From: Maricaulis sp.
GTDB lineage: Bacteria; Pseudomonadota; Alphaproteobacteria; Caulobacterales; Maricaulaceae
Direction of reading: 5' to 3'
NCBI GenBank assembly: GCA_029251785.1
Contig: JAQXCQ010000032.1
Location: 1-35,371 of the forward strand
DNA: 35,371 nucleotides
A program made the translations under genes and the position numbers. Below are positions 7,853-16,361 of this stretch, piece after piece. A model generated the notes under the pieces. It searched no databases, was not told where the DNA came from, and was given only the letters and a program-made list of their open reading frames with translations. Position 1 is the first letter of the stretch. Each line of letters starts with the position of its first letter.

Positions 7853-9352
7853 TCAACCCATGGTCGGGATTACGAAGGCTTGATCGCCGATATCGCCGGT
7901 TGGCCAGCGTTGTGTCACGGTCTTTATTTTAGTGAAGAAGCGGATGCCGTCGGTGCCATACTGATTGGTGTCCGTAAAGGCCGACCGCTTCCAGCCGCCG
8001 AAGGAGTGATAGGCGACAGGAACTGGGATCGGCACATTAATGCCGACCATGCCGACATTGACCTTGGAAGCAAATTCGCGTGCCGCCAGGCCGTTGCGGG
8101 TGAAGATGGCCACACCGTTTCCGTATTGGTGATTGGATGGTAGGGCGGCGGCTTCTTCGAGGTCATTTGCCCGGACAACCTGCAGGACCGGACCGAAGAT
8201 CTCTTCCTGATAGGATTTCATCGATGTTGTCACATTGTCGAACAGGGTCGGGCCAATAAAGAAACCGTTTTCATGACCGGGCAACTCAAAGCCACGGCCA
8301 TCAAGCAACATGTCGGCACCTTCATCGACGGCCATCTGGATATAGTTTTCAATGCTGGCCTTGTGGGCCGCAGAGACGACGGGGCCATAATGAACTGTGT
8401 CGTCCGTGGAAACACCAATGCGAAGCTTGGCTGCCTCTTCTTTGATGCGACCGACAAATTCATCGGCGGTGTCCTTGCCCACGGGAACAGCGACGGGCAG
8501 CGCCATACAGCGTTCGCCTGCGGAGCCGTAGGCCGCGCCGAGGAAGTCTGTGACGACCTGGTCCATATCGGCGTCCGGCATAATAATACCGTGGTTCTTC
8601 GCTCCGCCCATGGCCTGGAAGCGCTTGCCATGCTTGGAGCATTCCATCGCGATGTAGTGAGCAATATTCGAAGAACCGACGAAGCTGACGGCTTTAATAT
8701 CGTCATGCTGTAGTAAGGTGTCGACGGCTTCCTTATCGCCATGAACCACCTGGAGCACACCTTCTGGGAGACCTGCCTCCAACATCAATTCTGCAAGACG
8801 AACCGGCACGGACGGATCTTTTTCCGATGGCTTCATAATCATCGCATTGCCGGTCGATAGAGCCATGCCCATAAACCACATGGGGATCATCGCTGGGAAG
8901 TTAAACGGCGTGATGCCGGCGACCACACCAAGGGGTTGGCGCATGGAATAAACATCAATGCCGGGGCCGGCGCTCTCGGTGTATTCGCCCTTGAGCAGGT
9001 GCGGCACACCACAAGCAAATTCGATGACTTCCAGACCACGGATCAGATCGCCCTTGGCGTCGGCAATAACCTTGCCGTGCTCGGAGGACAGCAGATGGGC
9101 CAATTCGTCCATCTCGGCTTCGACGAGCATTTTGTATTTCATCAAGACGCGGGCCCGACGTTGTGGGTTCATGGCAGCCCAAATAGCCTGGCCCTTCTTT
9201 GCGCCCTCAACCGCATCGGCGACTTCGGTCGGGGTGGCAAATTGCACCTTGGCCTGAACCTCACCGGTATTTGGATCGTGGATATCGCCAAAGCGTCCCG
9301 ATGTGCCTGTGAAGGATTTACCGTCGATGAAATGATTGACTTCGCGTGTCAT
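7853..9352 (-). CDS. mmsA: CoA-acylating methylmalonate-semialdehyde dehydrogenase
   Basis: An aldehyde dehydrogenase superfamily enzyme of the MmsA branch, which oxidises methylmalonate or malonate semialdehyde with NAD and CoA to propionyl- or acetyl-CoA in valine, beta-alanine and inositol breakdown. Branch-specific features are visible: VNHFIDGK at the start, the Rossmann stretch with TPFNFPAMIPMWF, KPSEKDPSVPVRLAE, and the catalytic Cys282 in GSAGERCMAL. The general-base Glu of ordinary aldehyde dehydrogenases is replaced (QAMGGAKNH instead of ELGGK), as in CoA-acylating members. The start is taken as ATG 9352 because GGGAG at 9360-9364 is seven bases away, whereas ATG 9358 is too close. 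No other valine-catabolism gene is adjacent. Confidence 0.95.
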   Translation of the reverse strand: MTREVNHFIDGKSFTGTSGRFGDIHDPNTGEVQAKVQFATPTEVADAVEGAKKGQAIWAAMNPQRRARVLMKYKMLVEAEMDELAHLLSSEHGKVIADAKGDLIRGLEVIEFACGVPHLLKGEYTESAGPGIDVYSMRQPLGVVAGITPFNFPAMIPMWFMGMALSTGNAMIMKPSEKDPSVPVRLAELMLEAGLPEGVLQVVHGDKEAVDTLLQHDDIKAVSFVGSSNIAHYIAMECSKHGKRFQAMGGAKNHGIIMPDADMDQVVTDFLGAAYGSAGERCMALPVAVPVGKDTADEFVGRIKEEAAKLRIGVSTDDTVHYGPVVSAAHKASIENYIQMAVDEGADMLLDGRGFELPGHENGFFIGPTLFDNVTTSMKSYQEEIFGPVLQVVRANDLEEAAALPSNHQYGNGVAIFTRNGLAAREFASKVNVGMVGINVPIPVPVAYHSFGGWKRSAFTDTNQYGTDGIRFFTKIKTVTQRWPTGDIGDQAFVIPTMG

Positions 9353-9562
9353 GAACATGCTCCCGAACTTGGATTGGCTACGGCGAAGCAGAACAGGTTC
9401 ACCGGTCGTTGCGGCTGACTTAGTACGCAGGACCGGGCGTGTCGAGTGTCAGCGATGTGTGGTTTCCTGCCGCGCATCGGGCGGCTCCCTGCAAACATGC
9501 GACGGATTCGCAATGCTGCACCGTATTAGGCGTGTCACCCGCGCCGAAACGGAGCTCTCCAT

Positions 9563-10327
9563 ATGATGTTCAGGATGTCGATCCTAACCCCCCTGACCTT
9601 GATTATACTGACCGCATGCGCCTCTCACGAAGCGTCACTCCCCCCTGAGCGCGGCCAGTCCATGAGAGGCGAGCATCTAACCGAAGGCAGACCAATCCGG
9701 CCTGGGGCGGGTGACAGCTTTACCCGCGCGGCACGAATGGTCGAGGCAGAACACTACCAACAAGCTCTACCGATTCTCAGATGTATTGCCGGACAAGGTC
9801 GGGGTTATGAAATTGCGCAATACCTCGCCGGATACAGCGCAATAAACATGTCGACCGCCCACGACACGCCCGAGATTTTACGAGCCGGCCTTGAGCATGA
9901 AGGATTTGAGAGACTGACCGAGGCCGCCAATGCGGGCTGGCCGGCTGCTCAGGCAGAATTGGCGCGGTTGTTTTTTGCCATCGAAACTGAAGATGCCGTC
10001 AAGGAGGCCGCGTACTGGGCGGCGATTTATCGCAGAAACTCTCGGGACCGCGCCTATGGTCTGGACCGGCTCAGTGATTCAATAGAGGCCGGTATCGAGG
10101 CTTGGTTGCGATCGGAAACTTATGATGCGGCGACATTGCGAGCAGCCGGATTTGAAATCGATCACATGGAATCAATTCCTATAACGCCCCAATGCGCTCC
10201 CTTTCTTCGCACAGTTTCACCGCGGCAATCACGCAGCGATCGAAATCAACGCCCGCGTGAAGCGGGCCGACGTGGCGGTGGAGGTCGGCAAGGCGGGAGG
10301 TCTGGCGGTGTTGTCGAGACTGATTAA
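9563..10327 (+). CDS. Hypothetical lipoprotein with Gly/Arg-rich tail
   Basis: I do not recognise a named family. The N-terminus is a lipoprotein signal with lipobox LTAC (cysteine near residue 19), preceded by GGAG at 9551-9554. Residues of about 50-180 are helical and alanine-rich, with blocks such as AEHYQQALPIL, GFERLTEAANAGWPAAQAELARLFFA and EAAYWAAIYRR that resemble TPR/Sel1-type repeats. The last about 45 residues are rich in Arg and Gly (RPREAGRRGGGGRQGGRSGG) and probably disordered; such a basic tail could touch peptidoglycan or lipopolysaccharide, but that is a guess. The gene converges on the ArsR gene and both stops share the bases TTAA. Function unknown. Confidence 0.75.
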   Translation: MMFRMSILTPLTLIILTACASHEASLPPERGQSMRGEHLTEGRPIRPGAGDSFTRAARMVEAEHYQQALPILRCIAGQGRGYEIAQYLAGYSAINMSTAHDTPEILRAGLEHEGFERLTEAANAGWPAAQAELARLFFAIETEDAVKEAAYWAAIYRRNSRDRAYGLDRLSDSIEAGIEAWLRSETYDAATLRAAGFEIDHMESIPITPQCAPFLRTVSPRQSRSDRNQRPREAGRRGGGGRQGGRSGGVVETD

Positions 10328-10632
10328 ACGTCGTCGGTCAGGGTTTGCGTCAGACCGAGACAATCTTCGGAAAGATATCGCACCAAGGAGTGCGCACCTG
10401 CCGTATTTAGAAAATAGATCATAAATCTGGACTTTTTCTGGACCAAAACCAAGCCCGCTTGCTCAAGGGCTTTGAGGTGCCCCGTCATGGTTGAAGGCGG
10501 CACTTCAAATCCCGTTGCCAACTCTCCGGCGGATACACCATAGGGTGCACGTGCCGCCAACTCCCTGAAAAGAGATAAGCGGACAGGGTGAGACAAAGCG
10601 GCAAAGCCGGCGCATGCATTGGAAGAGGTCAT
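10324..10632 (-). CDS. ArsR-family helix-turn-helix transcriptional regulator
   Basis: A 102-residue winged-helix protein. FAALSHPVRLSLFRELA is the ArsR-type first helix region, VSAGELATGFEVPPSTMTGHLKALEQAGLV is the helix-turn-helix, and VLVQKKSRFMIYFLNTAG is the wing. The usual metal-binding cysteine pair of ArsR/SmtB (ELCVCD in helix alpha3) is absent; the only cysteines are Cys7 and Cys92. It is therefore probably not a metal sensor of the classic type. Members of this size usually repress their own gene or a neighbour. The adjacent leftward gene upstream encodes a methyltransferase-like protein and is about 100 bases away, so it is a candidate partner rather than a proven target. Confidence 0.88.
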   Translation of the reverse strand: MTSSNACAGFAALSHPVRLSLFRELAARAPYGVSAGELATGFEVPPSTMTGHLKALEQAGLVLVQKKSRFMIYFLNTAGAHSLVRYLSEDCLGLTQTLTDDV

Positions 10633-10734
10633 CCAAATGACCTAGAGACTTCCGGTGTCAAAACAAGGTCTAAATTGAGTAATTACAGTGACAAAAGGGT
10701 ATTATTCACGGCCCGCGCGCCCCTTGCCAGATCG

Positions 10735-11397
10735 TCAGCGGGCGGAATTGGCTCCAAAAGAACGAACGCTCCGAAACAGCACTCTCAACACCCCCGCAAC
10801 AAGCCCCGGTTGCGCCCGGGAGATTGGGGAATGGGCTGCGCGCGAAACCAGTCGTTTTGTTGCGATTTCATTGTTCGAATGGGCGGTCTTGCGAAACACA
10901 GAAACATCCCCGTTGATCAGCTCCTGCAAAACCCAACCCGCATCATGCGACAAGGCATCCGTCAGGCGGGCAGAACTGCTGATGTCTGCCCCTGTGAGGA
11001 TCAAGACACCTCCGACTTTCAAACGGTCGGCCACGCTCTCCCAATGCCGCGCCAGAAGTGAAAACTCCAGGTCTGGTCCTAAAATCACCGCGTCGAGCGA
11101 TGTCGGTCCGGCCCTGTTCCCGGAATTCTGCTCACATGTGATTCTGCCACCTGCAATATCGTTGTCTGCGCAATGCCGCCGTAGCTCAAAAACCGCTGCG
11201 TCGGAGCCGATGACTTCGTGGAATGCACCGCGCGCGACGAATGTTGCCGCTAATAGACACTCCCCCAACTGAAGCGTTTTATCACCTGGTTTGACGATTA
11301 TTTTGAGGTAGTCGACGACAATGTCCTTTTGAGCCGCCGCATGTTGTTCAGCCCGTTGACGAAGGAATTCAGCGAAATTGGGTTCAGGTTTCGTCAT
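10735..11397 (-). CDS. Methyltransferase-like protein, function unknown
   Basis: The open frame extends to 11460 but the first about 21 residues are arginine-rich and unlike a protein start; MTKPEPNFAEF from ATG 11397 is preferred. Residues of about 25-155 follow the order of a class I SAM-methyltransferase fold: a strand and loop (KPGDKTLQLGECLLAATF), a GSDA acidic turn, LDAVILGPD, and RLKVGGVLILTGAD. The glycine-rich SAM loop is weak, so cofactor binding is uncertain. The tail after residue 180 is basic (SRAAHSPISRAQPG...). The gene diverges from the acyltransferase gene. No closer family is recognised; an FkbM-like enzyme or a non-enzymatic relative are both possible. Confidence 0.62.
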   Translation of the reverse strand: MTKPEPNFAEFLRQRAEQHAAAQKDIVVDYLKIIVKPGDKTLQLGECLLAATFVARGAFHEVIGSDAAVFELRRHCADNDIAGGRITCEQNSGNRAGPTSLDAVILGPDLEFSLLARHWESVADRLKVGGVLILTGADISSSARLTDALSHDAGWVLQELINGDVSVFRKTAHSNNEIATKRLVSRAAHSPISRAQPGLVAGVLRVLFRSVRSFGANSAR

Positions 11398-11543
11398 GGC
11401 GCGTCCCGATCGTGAACAATGTGTTAAAGTTTCAACGGGACCCCGCAAGCGGCGAGCCAAAAGTAAATGCGACGTTAACCAAAAGCGTCTGTGTGACGGT
11501 CTGAAGTATTGCGAAATCCGGCGAGTGAGGGTCTTGTGCGAAC

Positions 11544-12383
11544 ATGGCTGAAACCGAATCCAACACCGCGCAGGACGATAAACACGTTGTTGACGCGCTC
11601 ATCGAGGATCGGGCCCCCAAGCTCATCCGAACGCCATTTTGGTCTACCATCAAGACGATCGGCTATCCGGTTCTGGGTTATCGGAAGGCCGTGAATATGG
11701 TCGATTCCATCCTGCCCATCGGCGGCGTGGAGTGTTTTGACTGGATGTCAGATTATCTTCGCTTGCAGGTCAATGCGGGTGGTGTGGACCATGTTCCGGA
11801 AAGCGGGGCGTGCATCATCGTCGCTAATCATCCGGGCGGTATTGCTGACGGAATCGCGCTGTGGGATGCGCTCAAACAGAAGCGACCGGACACGGTTTTT
11901 TTTGCCAATAATGATGGCCTAAAAGTATGCCCAGGTTTGAGCGAAACGATAATTCCCGTCGCCTGGCGAGAGAGAGATCGGACACGAAGCCAGACACGCG
12001 ACACATTGAAAGCAGCGTTCGCCGCTTTTAAGGCCGGCAAGTGTGTCGTCATATTTCCGGCGGGCCGAATGGCCGAGTGGCATTGGGCGAGCTGGCGCCT
12101 GCGCGAGAAACCCTGGCAAACATCAGCGATCAGTCTGGCACGAAAATTTGACCTGCCGGTGATCCCGCTGGCCATTCAACAGCGCATGCCCTTCTTGTAT
12201 TACGCCCTCGCCCAGATCAGCGAAGAATTGAAAGACATGACCGTGTTTCAAGGACTGATCGGGAAAAAGCAGGCGCGCTACACTTTGAACTTCGGTAAAC
12301 CCACGACCGTCAAAGAGATGGGATCAACCGATGACGAAGCAACCGAGATGCTTCGAGAGGTTTGCGAAAGAGGGCCGGGCTGA
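11544..12383 (+). CDS. PlsC-like acyltransferase (lysophospholipid/hemolysin-like family)
   Basis: A 279-residue glycerolipid-type acyltransferase, likely peripheral on the inner membrane face. The acyltransferase motifs are recognisable in the variant form seen in the COG3176 'putative hemolysin'/OlsA-like branch: VANHPGGIADG at residues 93-103 replaces the common NHxxxxD, and IFPAGRMAEW at 170-179 replaces FPEG. A later block LPVIPLAIQ corresponds to motif IV. Family members transfer acyl groups to lyso-phospholipids or lyso-ornithine lipids. No partner OlsB-type gene is adjacent, so the acceptor is unknown. Downstream reading continues into a small overlapping frame, before a strong terminator. 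Confidence 0.82.
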   Translation: MAETESNTAQDDKHVVDALIEDRAPKLIRTPFWSTIKTIGYPVLGYRKAVNMVDSILPIGGVECFDWMSDYLRLQVNAGGVDHVPESGACIIVANHPGGIADGIALWDALKQKRPDTVFFANNDGLKVCPGLSETIIPVAWRERDRTRSQTRDTLKAAFAAFKAGKCVVIFPAGRMAEWHWASWRLREKPWQTSAISLARKFDLPVIPLAIQQRMPFLYYALAQISEELKDMTVFQGLIGKKQARYTLNFGKPTTVKEMGSTDDEATEMLREVCERGPG

Positions 12384-12627
12384 AGAACAGCGGCACCGCA
12401 TCTCTGTTGGCCCCGGCGGTTATGAAGTGCGCTACGAAACACGCATCGCCCGGGTCCATGGCGGCGACGGGCTCGGACTGTCGGCACTCCTGCTTCACGA
12501 CGTCGCCTCCAGCACCACTATCGCGATCGGCATCAATGATGACCGCGTGCGCTCCTTAGACTTTGGTCAGGACGGGTTTTTGGACAGTCTAGCGTTTGAA
12601 TTGCTGGATGGAATTGAGGACCGATAA
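12331..12627 (+). CDS. Small open frame resembling the C-terminal end of a serine hydrolase (possible remnant)
   Basis: This 98-residue frame overlaps the end of the acyltransferase gene by 53 bases in another phase; its first about 18 residues are just shadow. From residue about 28 onward it looks like real protein: GYEVRYETRIARVHGGDGLGLSALLLHD followed by TTIAIGIN and a last amphipathic helix. The spacing HGG-x-GLG-...-LLLHD-...-AIGIN is what I would expect near the C-terminus of class C beta-lactamase-like serine hydrolases (HTGGxxGF...ARD...LAN). The SxxK and YxN catalytic motifs are absent. I infer either a truncated gene remnant or an independent short gene. The shared terminator at 12649-12679 follows it by about 22 bases. 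Confidence 0.38.
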   Translation: MTKQPRCFERFAKEGRAEEQRHRISVGPGGYEVRYETRIARVHGGDGLGLSALLLHDVASSTTIAIGINDDRVRSLDFGQDGFLDSLAFELLDGIEDR

Positions 12628-12648
12628 GCCAATTGGTCTCGCCAAACT

Positions 12649-12679
12649 AAAAAGCCCTGTCGTCATGACAGGGCTTTTT
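12649..12679. terminator. Bidirectional terminator between the acyltransferase region and sdhB
   Basis: A perfect 13-pair inverted repeat (AAAAAGCCCTGTC at 12649-12661 with its complement at 12667-12679) and a five-base loop give a GC stem flanked by A5 and T5. It lies 22 bases before the end of the leftward sdh operon and 22 bases after the short rightward frame, so it should act in both directions. Confidence 0.9.
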
Positions 12680-12701
12680 GGATTCAAACTAGAGCCAAAG
12701 A

Positions 12702-13481
12702 CTAGCTTTCGCGTTCGACCATCATCGTCTTGATGCCAGCGATTGCTTCCGCCGGGTTCAGACCCTTCGGGCAGACCTGGGCGCAGTTCATGATGGTGTG
12801 GCAGCGATAGAGTTTAAACGGGTCGTTGAGTTCGTCGAGGCGTTCGCCCTTGGCTTCGTCGCGGCTGTCGACCAGCCAGCGATAGGATTGCAGCAGCGCT
12901 GCCGGGCCAAGATATTTGTCGCTATTCCACCAATAGGACGGGCAGGCTGTGGAGCATGAGGCACACATGATGCACTCATACAGTCCATCCAACTTTTCGC
13001 GTTCCTTGGGCGATTGCTTCCATTCGCCTTCCGGGGCCGGTGTGTCTGTCTTGAGATACGGCTTAACCGCCGCATGCTGGGCATAGAATTGCGTCAGGTC
13101 CGGGATCAAATCCTTGACCACAGGCTGATGCGGCAGGGGCGAGATGGTGATCGTGCCCTTGTATTCATCCATACCGGTGGTGCAGGCGATGGTATTGCCG
13201 CCGCCGATATTCATGGCGCAGGAGCCGCAAACGCCTTCGCGACAAGAACGACGGAAGGCCAGGGTCGGGTCAATATTGTCCTTGATCCACAAAATCGCGT
13301 CGAGGATCATCGGGCCGCACTTGTCGAGATCCACCTTATAGGTGTCCCAGTGCGGACCCTCGCCGCTTTCTGGATCATAACGATAGACGCGGAAGGTGCG
13401 GACGTTTTTCGCTCCGTCCGGCTTGGGCCAGGACTTGCCTTTTTTGGGCGCGGATCCTCGGGGAAGTGTGAGCTGAACCAT
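12702..13481 (-). CDS. sdhB: Succinate dehydrogenase iron-sulfur subunit
   Basis: Carries electrons from the flavin of SdhA to ubiquinone in complex II. All cluster ligands are visible: the [2Fe-2S] loop [10 protein letters not shown] with a later ACTT, the [12 protein letters not shown] block for the [4Fe-4S] cluster, and [17 protein letters not shown] for the [3Fe-4S] centre. [15 protein letters not shown], near the quinone site, is also typical. At 259 residues the size is normal for alphaproteobacterial SdhB. It is the last gene of the leftward sdhCDAB operon, two bases after sdhA, and is followed by a strong terminator. Confidence 0.97.
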   Translation of the reverse strand: MVQLTLPRGSAPKKGKSWPKPDGAKNVRTFRVYRYDPESGEGPHWDTYKVDLDKCGPMILDAILWIKDNIDPTLAFRRSCREGVCGSCAMNIGGGNTIACTTGMDEYKGTITISPLPHQPVVKDLIPDLTQFYAQHAAVKPYLKTDTPAPEGEWKQSPKEREKLDGLYECIMCASCSTACPSYWWNSDKYLGPAALLQSYRWLVDSRDEAKGERLDELNDPFKLYRCHTIMNCAQVCPKGLNPAEAIAGIKTMMVERES

Positions 13482-13483
13482 GA

Positions 13484-15274
13484 TTAATAGACCCGAGCTT
13501 TAGGTTTGATGTAGTCGATGTCGTCCGTCATTGTATAGCTGTGAACGGGGCGCTCATTGAGCGTCACATTGCCGGCTTCGTCACACCAGGCGAGGGTGTG
13601 CTTCATCCATTTGTCGTCATCACGATCCGGGAAATCTTCGCGGGCGTGAGCGCCGCGGCTTTCCTCGCGGGCGACGGCACCATTGACGGTGACGGCGGCC
13701 TGGCTGAGCAGATTGTCCAGCTCAAGGGTTTCCATCAGATCGGTATTCCAGATCATGGTGCGATCGGTGACCCCGATATCGTTCATGTCGGCAAATGCCT
13801 GCTTGACCGTTTCAGCCCCTTCAACGAGCACTTCTCCGGTGCGGAAGACGGCGCAATTGCTCTGCATGCCACGCTGCATTTGAAGCCTCAGAGCTGCCGT
13901 CGAAGTGGAGCCGCTGGAATTACGATATTTGTTCAGGCGATCGAGAGAGTTTTGGCCATCGGCCGTGGTCAGCTCTTTTTGGGGCGCTCCGGCGGTGAGC
14001 TGGTCGCCCACTCGATTACCAGCCGCGCGACCAAAGACGACCAAGTCAATCAATGAATTGGAGCCGAGGCGATTGGCACCGTGAACCGACACACAGGCCG
14101 CCTCACCAACGGCCATAAGGCCGGGAACGACCGCGTCGGGATCATCGCCCTTGCGGGTGACGACTTCGCCGTGGAAATTGGTCGGGATTCCACCCATATT
14201 GTAGTGCACCGTTGGCAGGACCGGGATCGGCTCTTTGGTGACATCGACACCGGCAAAGATGCGGGCGCTTTCGGAGATGCCTGGCAGGCGCTTGTCGAGG
14301 ATGGCCGGATCGAGATGATCCAGATGCAAATGGATGTGGTCCTTGTCGGGTCCGACACCGCGGCCCTCGCGGATTTCCATCGTCATGGCACGCGAGACAA
14401 CATCTCGAGAGGCCAGATCCTTGGCGCTCGGAGCGTAGCGCTCCATGAAGCGCTCGCCTTCCGAATTGGTCAGATAGCCGCCCTCACCGCGCGCACCCTC
14501 GGTAATCAGGCAACCCGACCCGTAAATACCGGTTGGGTGGAATTGCACGAATTCCATATCCTGCAAGGGCAGGCCGGCACGTAGCACCATGGCATTGCCA
14601 TCGCCGGTGCAAGTGTGTGCGGAGGTGCAAGAGAAGTAGGCACGGCCATAGCCACCGGTCGCCAGGATGACGGTCTGGGCGCGGAAGCGGTGCAGGGTGC
14701 CATCGTCAAGTTTCCAGGCGGTGATACCCCGGCAGGTGCCGTCTTCGTCCATGATTAGATCGAGGGCGAAATACTCGATGAAGAATTCGGTGTCGTTGCG
14801 AACGGACTGGCCGTAGAGCGTGTGCAGCATGGCGTGACCCGTCCGGTCGGCCGCTGCACAGGTGCGCTGAACCGGGCCACCTTCGCCGTATTCTTTGGTC
14901 ATGCCACCAAAGGCGCGCTGGTAGATCTTGCCTTCTTCCGTGCGCGAAAATGGCACGCCCCAGTGTTCAAGCTCATAAACCGCTGCAGGCGCTTCGCGAC
15001 ACAAGTATTCAATCGCATCTTGATCGCCGAGCCAGTCCGACCCCTTGACGGTATCAAACATGTGCCAGCGCCAGTCATCCTCACCCATATTGCCGAGCGA
15101 GGCAGATATGCCGCCTTGCGCCGCAACAGTGTGGGACCGTGTCGGGAAGACCTTGGTCACACAGGCGGTCTTCAGGCCAGCCTGCGCCGCGCCGAGGGCG
15201 GCACGGAGGCCGGAACCGCCGGCGCCAACAACAACCACGTCATAGGTGTGATCGATCCATTTTTGTTCGGTCAT
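13484..15274 (-). CDS. sdhA: Succinate dehydrogenase flavoprotein subunit
   Basis: Oxidises succinate to fumarate with covalently bound FAD at the inner face of the cytoplasmic membrane. The Rossmann motif [17 protein letters not shown] opens the protein. [16 protein letters not shown] contains the histidine that binds FAD covalently. [23 protein letters not shown] and [19 protein letters not shown] are signature active-site and FAD-binding blocks. The C-terminal [16 protein letters not shown] is the usual SdhA/FrdA end block. Length (596 residues) is full. It lies 12 bases after sdhD and 2 before sdhB in one operon with sdhC. Confidence 0.98.
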   Translation of the reverse strand: MTEQKWIDHTYDVVVVGAGGSGLRAALGAAQAGLKTACVTKVFPTRSHTVAAQGGISASLGNMGEDDWRWHMFDTVKGSDWLGDQDAIEYLCREAPAAVYELEHWGVPFSRTEEGKIYQRAFGGMTKEYGEGGPVQRTCAAADRTGHAMLHTLYGQSVRNDTEFFIEYFALDLIMDEDGTCRGITAWKLDDGTLHRFRAQTVILATGGYGRAYFSCTSAHTCTGDGNAMVLRAGLPLQDMEFVQFHPTGIYGSGCLITEGARGEGGYLTNSEGERFMERYAPSAKDLASRDVVSRAMTMEIREGRGVGPDKDHIHLHLDHLDPAILDKRLPGISESARIFAGVDVTKEPIPVLPTVHYNMGGIPTNFHGEVVTRKGDDPDAVVPGLMAVGEAACVSVHGANRLGSNSLIDLVVFGRAAGNRVGDQLTAGAPQKELTTADGQNSLDRLNKYRNSSGSTSTAALRLQMQRGMQSNCAVFRTGEVLVEGAETVKQAFADMNDIGVTDRTMIWNTDLMETLELDNLLSQAAVTVNGAVAREESRGAHAREDFPDRDDDKWMKHTLAWCDEAGNVTLNERPVHSYTMTDDIDYIKPKARVY

Positions 15275-15286
15275 GAAGCGTGTCCG

Positions 15287-15664
15287 TTAAAAGGCAAGTT
15301 TGATGAGACAAAAGACCGTGACCAGCCAAAGGCCAACAGTGAGAAGCGTGTTGGCCAACAGCAACATGGTCTTTGTCGATGCCTTGGATATGTAGTCATC
15401 GATCACCACCTGCAAGCCCAATCGCATGTGAAGAAAGGTCGCAGACAAAGTCAGCAATGTGAGGACCGAGCCCATTGGTGACGCTAAAAAGGCGCGCGTC
15501 AGCACCGGGTCCGGTGCGCCCGATTGTGAAAACATCCACACGAATGGAGGGATAAGAATGAAGAGTGCAACAGAAGAAATGCGCTGCATGATCCAATGAC
15601 TGGCGCCGTGGCCAGAGGCCCTGTGTCCCCGCACTTTGGCAGTTGGTGTTCTGGAATCGGTCAT
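15287..15664 (-). CDS. sdhD: Succinate dehydrogenase hydrophobic membrane anchor subunit
   Basis: One of two membrane subunits that hold complex II in the membrane and form the haem b and ubiquinone sites. After a short hydrophilic start, GASHWIMQRISSVALFILIPP begins the first of three helices; the second contains HMRLGLQVVIDDYI, with the conserved haem-b histidine and the DDY element; the third is LLLANTLLTVGLWLVTVFCLI. Its 125-residue length is typical. It starts three bases after the end of sdhC, showing tight translational coupling. Confidence 0.94.
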   Translation of the reverse strand: MTDSRTPTAKVRGHRASGHGASHWIMQRISSVALFILIPPFVWMFSQSGAPDPVLTRAFLASPMGSVLTLLTLSATFLHMRLGLQVVIDDYISKASTKTMLLLANTLLTVGLWLVTVFCLIKLAF

Positions 15665-15667
15665 CGC

Positions 15668-16060
15668 CTAGCTCCCTAAGTTCAGCCACAGAGCGGCAGT
15701 TGGAATGACGGAAGCGATCATGATCATAATCGAGCGCTGGTTTGACCCCTTTGGATCGAAACCCTTGCCAACATCCCAGAGCAAATGCCGCAGGCCGTTG
15801 AGCCAATGATAGCTGATGGAATAGGTCAGGGCGATCAGTGCGAAGCGCGTCACCCAGGCCATACCGCCCTCAAACAAAAAGTGGATGCTGGCCTCGGCAT
15901 CGAAGGCCAAAAGTAAAAACCAGATCGCAAAGGCGATCGCGCCGATATAATTGGCGATCCCGGTACCACGGTGCAAAATTGAGGATGCCATCGTGGCATG
16001 CCAACGCCATACTTGAATATGCGGCGACAGAGGTCGCTGATCAGACTGATCGGAAGCCAT
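15668..16060 (-). CDS. sdhC: Succinate dehydrogenase cytochrome b556 subunit
   Basis: The first gene of the sdhCDAB operon. The start is taken at ATG 16060 (MASDQSDQRPLSPH) because AAAGGG lies seven bases upstream and because the preceding frame has no family likeness. RPLSPHIQVWRW is the typical SdhC entry, including the serine near the quinone site; HRGTGIANYIGAIAFAIWFLL starts the first helix; YHWLNGLRHLLWDVG holds the haem-ligand histidine region; and a third helix ends the protein. With SdhD it completes the membrane part of complex II. Confidence 0.95.
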   Translation of the reverse strand: MASDQSDQRPLSPHIQVWRWHATMASSILHRGTGIANYIGAIAFAIWFLLLAFDAEASIHFLFEGGMAWVTRFALIALTYSISYHWLNGLRHLLWDVGKGFDPKGSNQRSIMIMIASVIPTAALWLNLGS

Positions 16061-16361
16061 AAGGCACCCTTTCAAAAGCTGTGTCGGTTGGACCGATGCG
16101 CAAAGCCACTCGCGCATTGGTCAAGGAATGAGACGGCACAATAGAACGACCGCTGCGTGGGTCAACGCACCGCTGGCGTTATGGCTGTTAAATAGCTGGC
16201 TTTGGATAGACCGACATGCGTTACCCAAACGCTGTTGGGTGCCCGCGCTCCGGATGCGCCCTCAGACCGGCACCGAGCCTGTCGGGTTGGGTTTTGCTTC
16301 CGGATCATTCTAGGCTAACCCAAAGCTCAGCCGAGGCTGGCGCAAAATACAGGAAGCTTTC
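16061..16361. promoter_or_regulatory. Divergent intergenic region upstream of sdhC and the SDR gene
   Basis: About 300 bases without a convincing gene separate the leftward sdh operon from the rightward SDR gene. Both must have promoters here, but I could not identify -35/-10 boxes with confidence. A 61-codon open frame (16128-16313) has unusual composition (many Trp and Arg, no ribosome site) and is not called. The AGGAAG at 16349-16354 serves the SDR gene and AAAGGG at 16068-16073 (complement) serves sdhC. Confidence 0.4.

Noticed and set aside
14822-15481. 219-codon open frame on the plus strand
   Set aside because: Antisense to sdhA and sdhD; composition and lack of a ribosome site mark it as shadow.
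16128-16313. 61-codon open frame between sdhC and the SDR gene
   Set aside because: Trp- and Arg-rich product without a ribosome-binding site; it more likely covers promoter DNA of the divergent genes.
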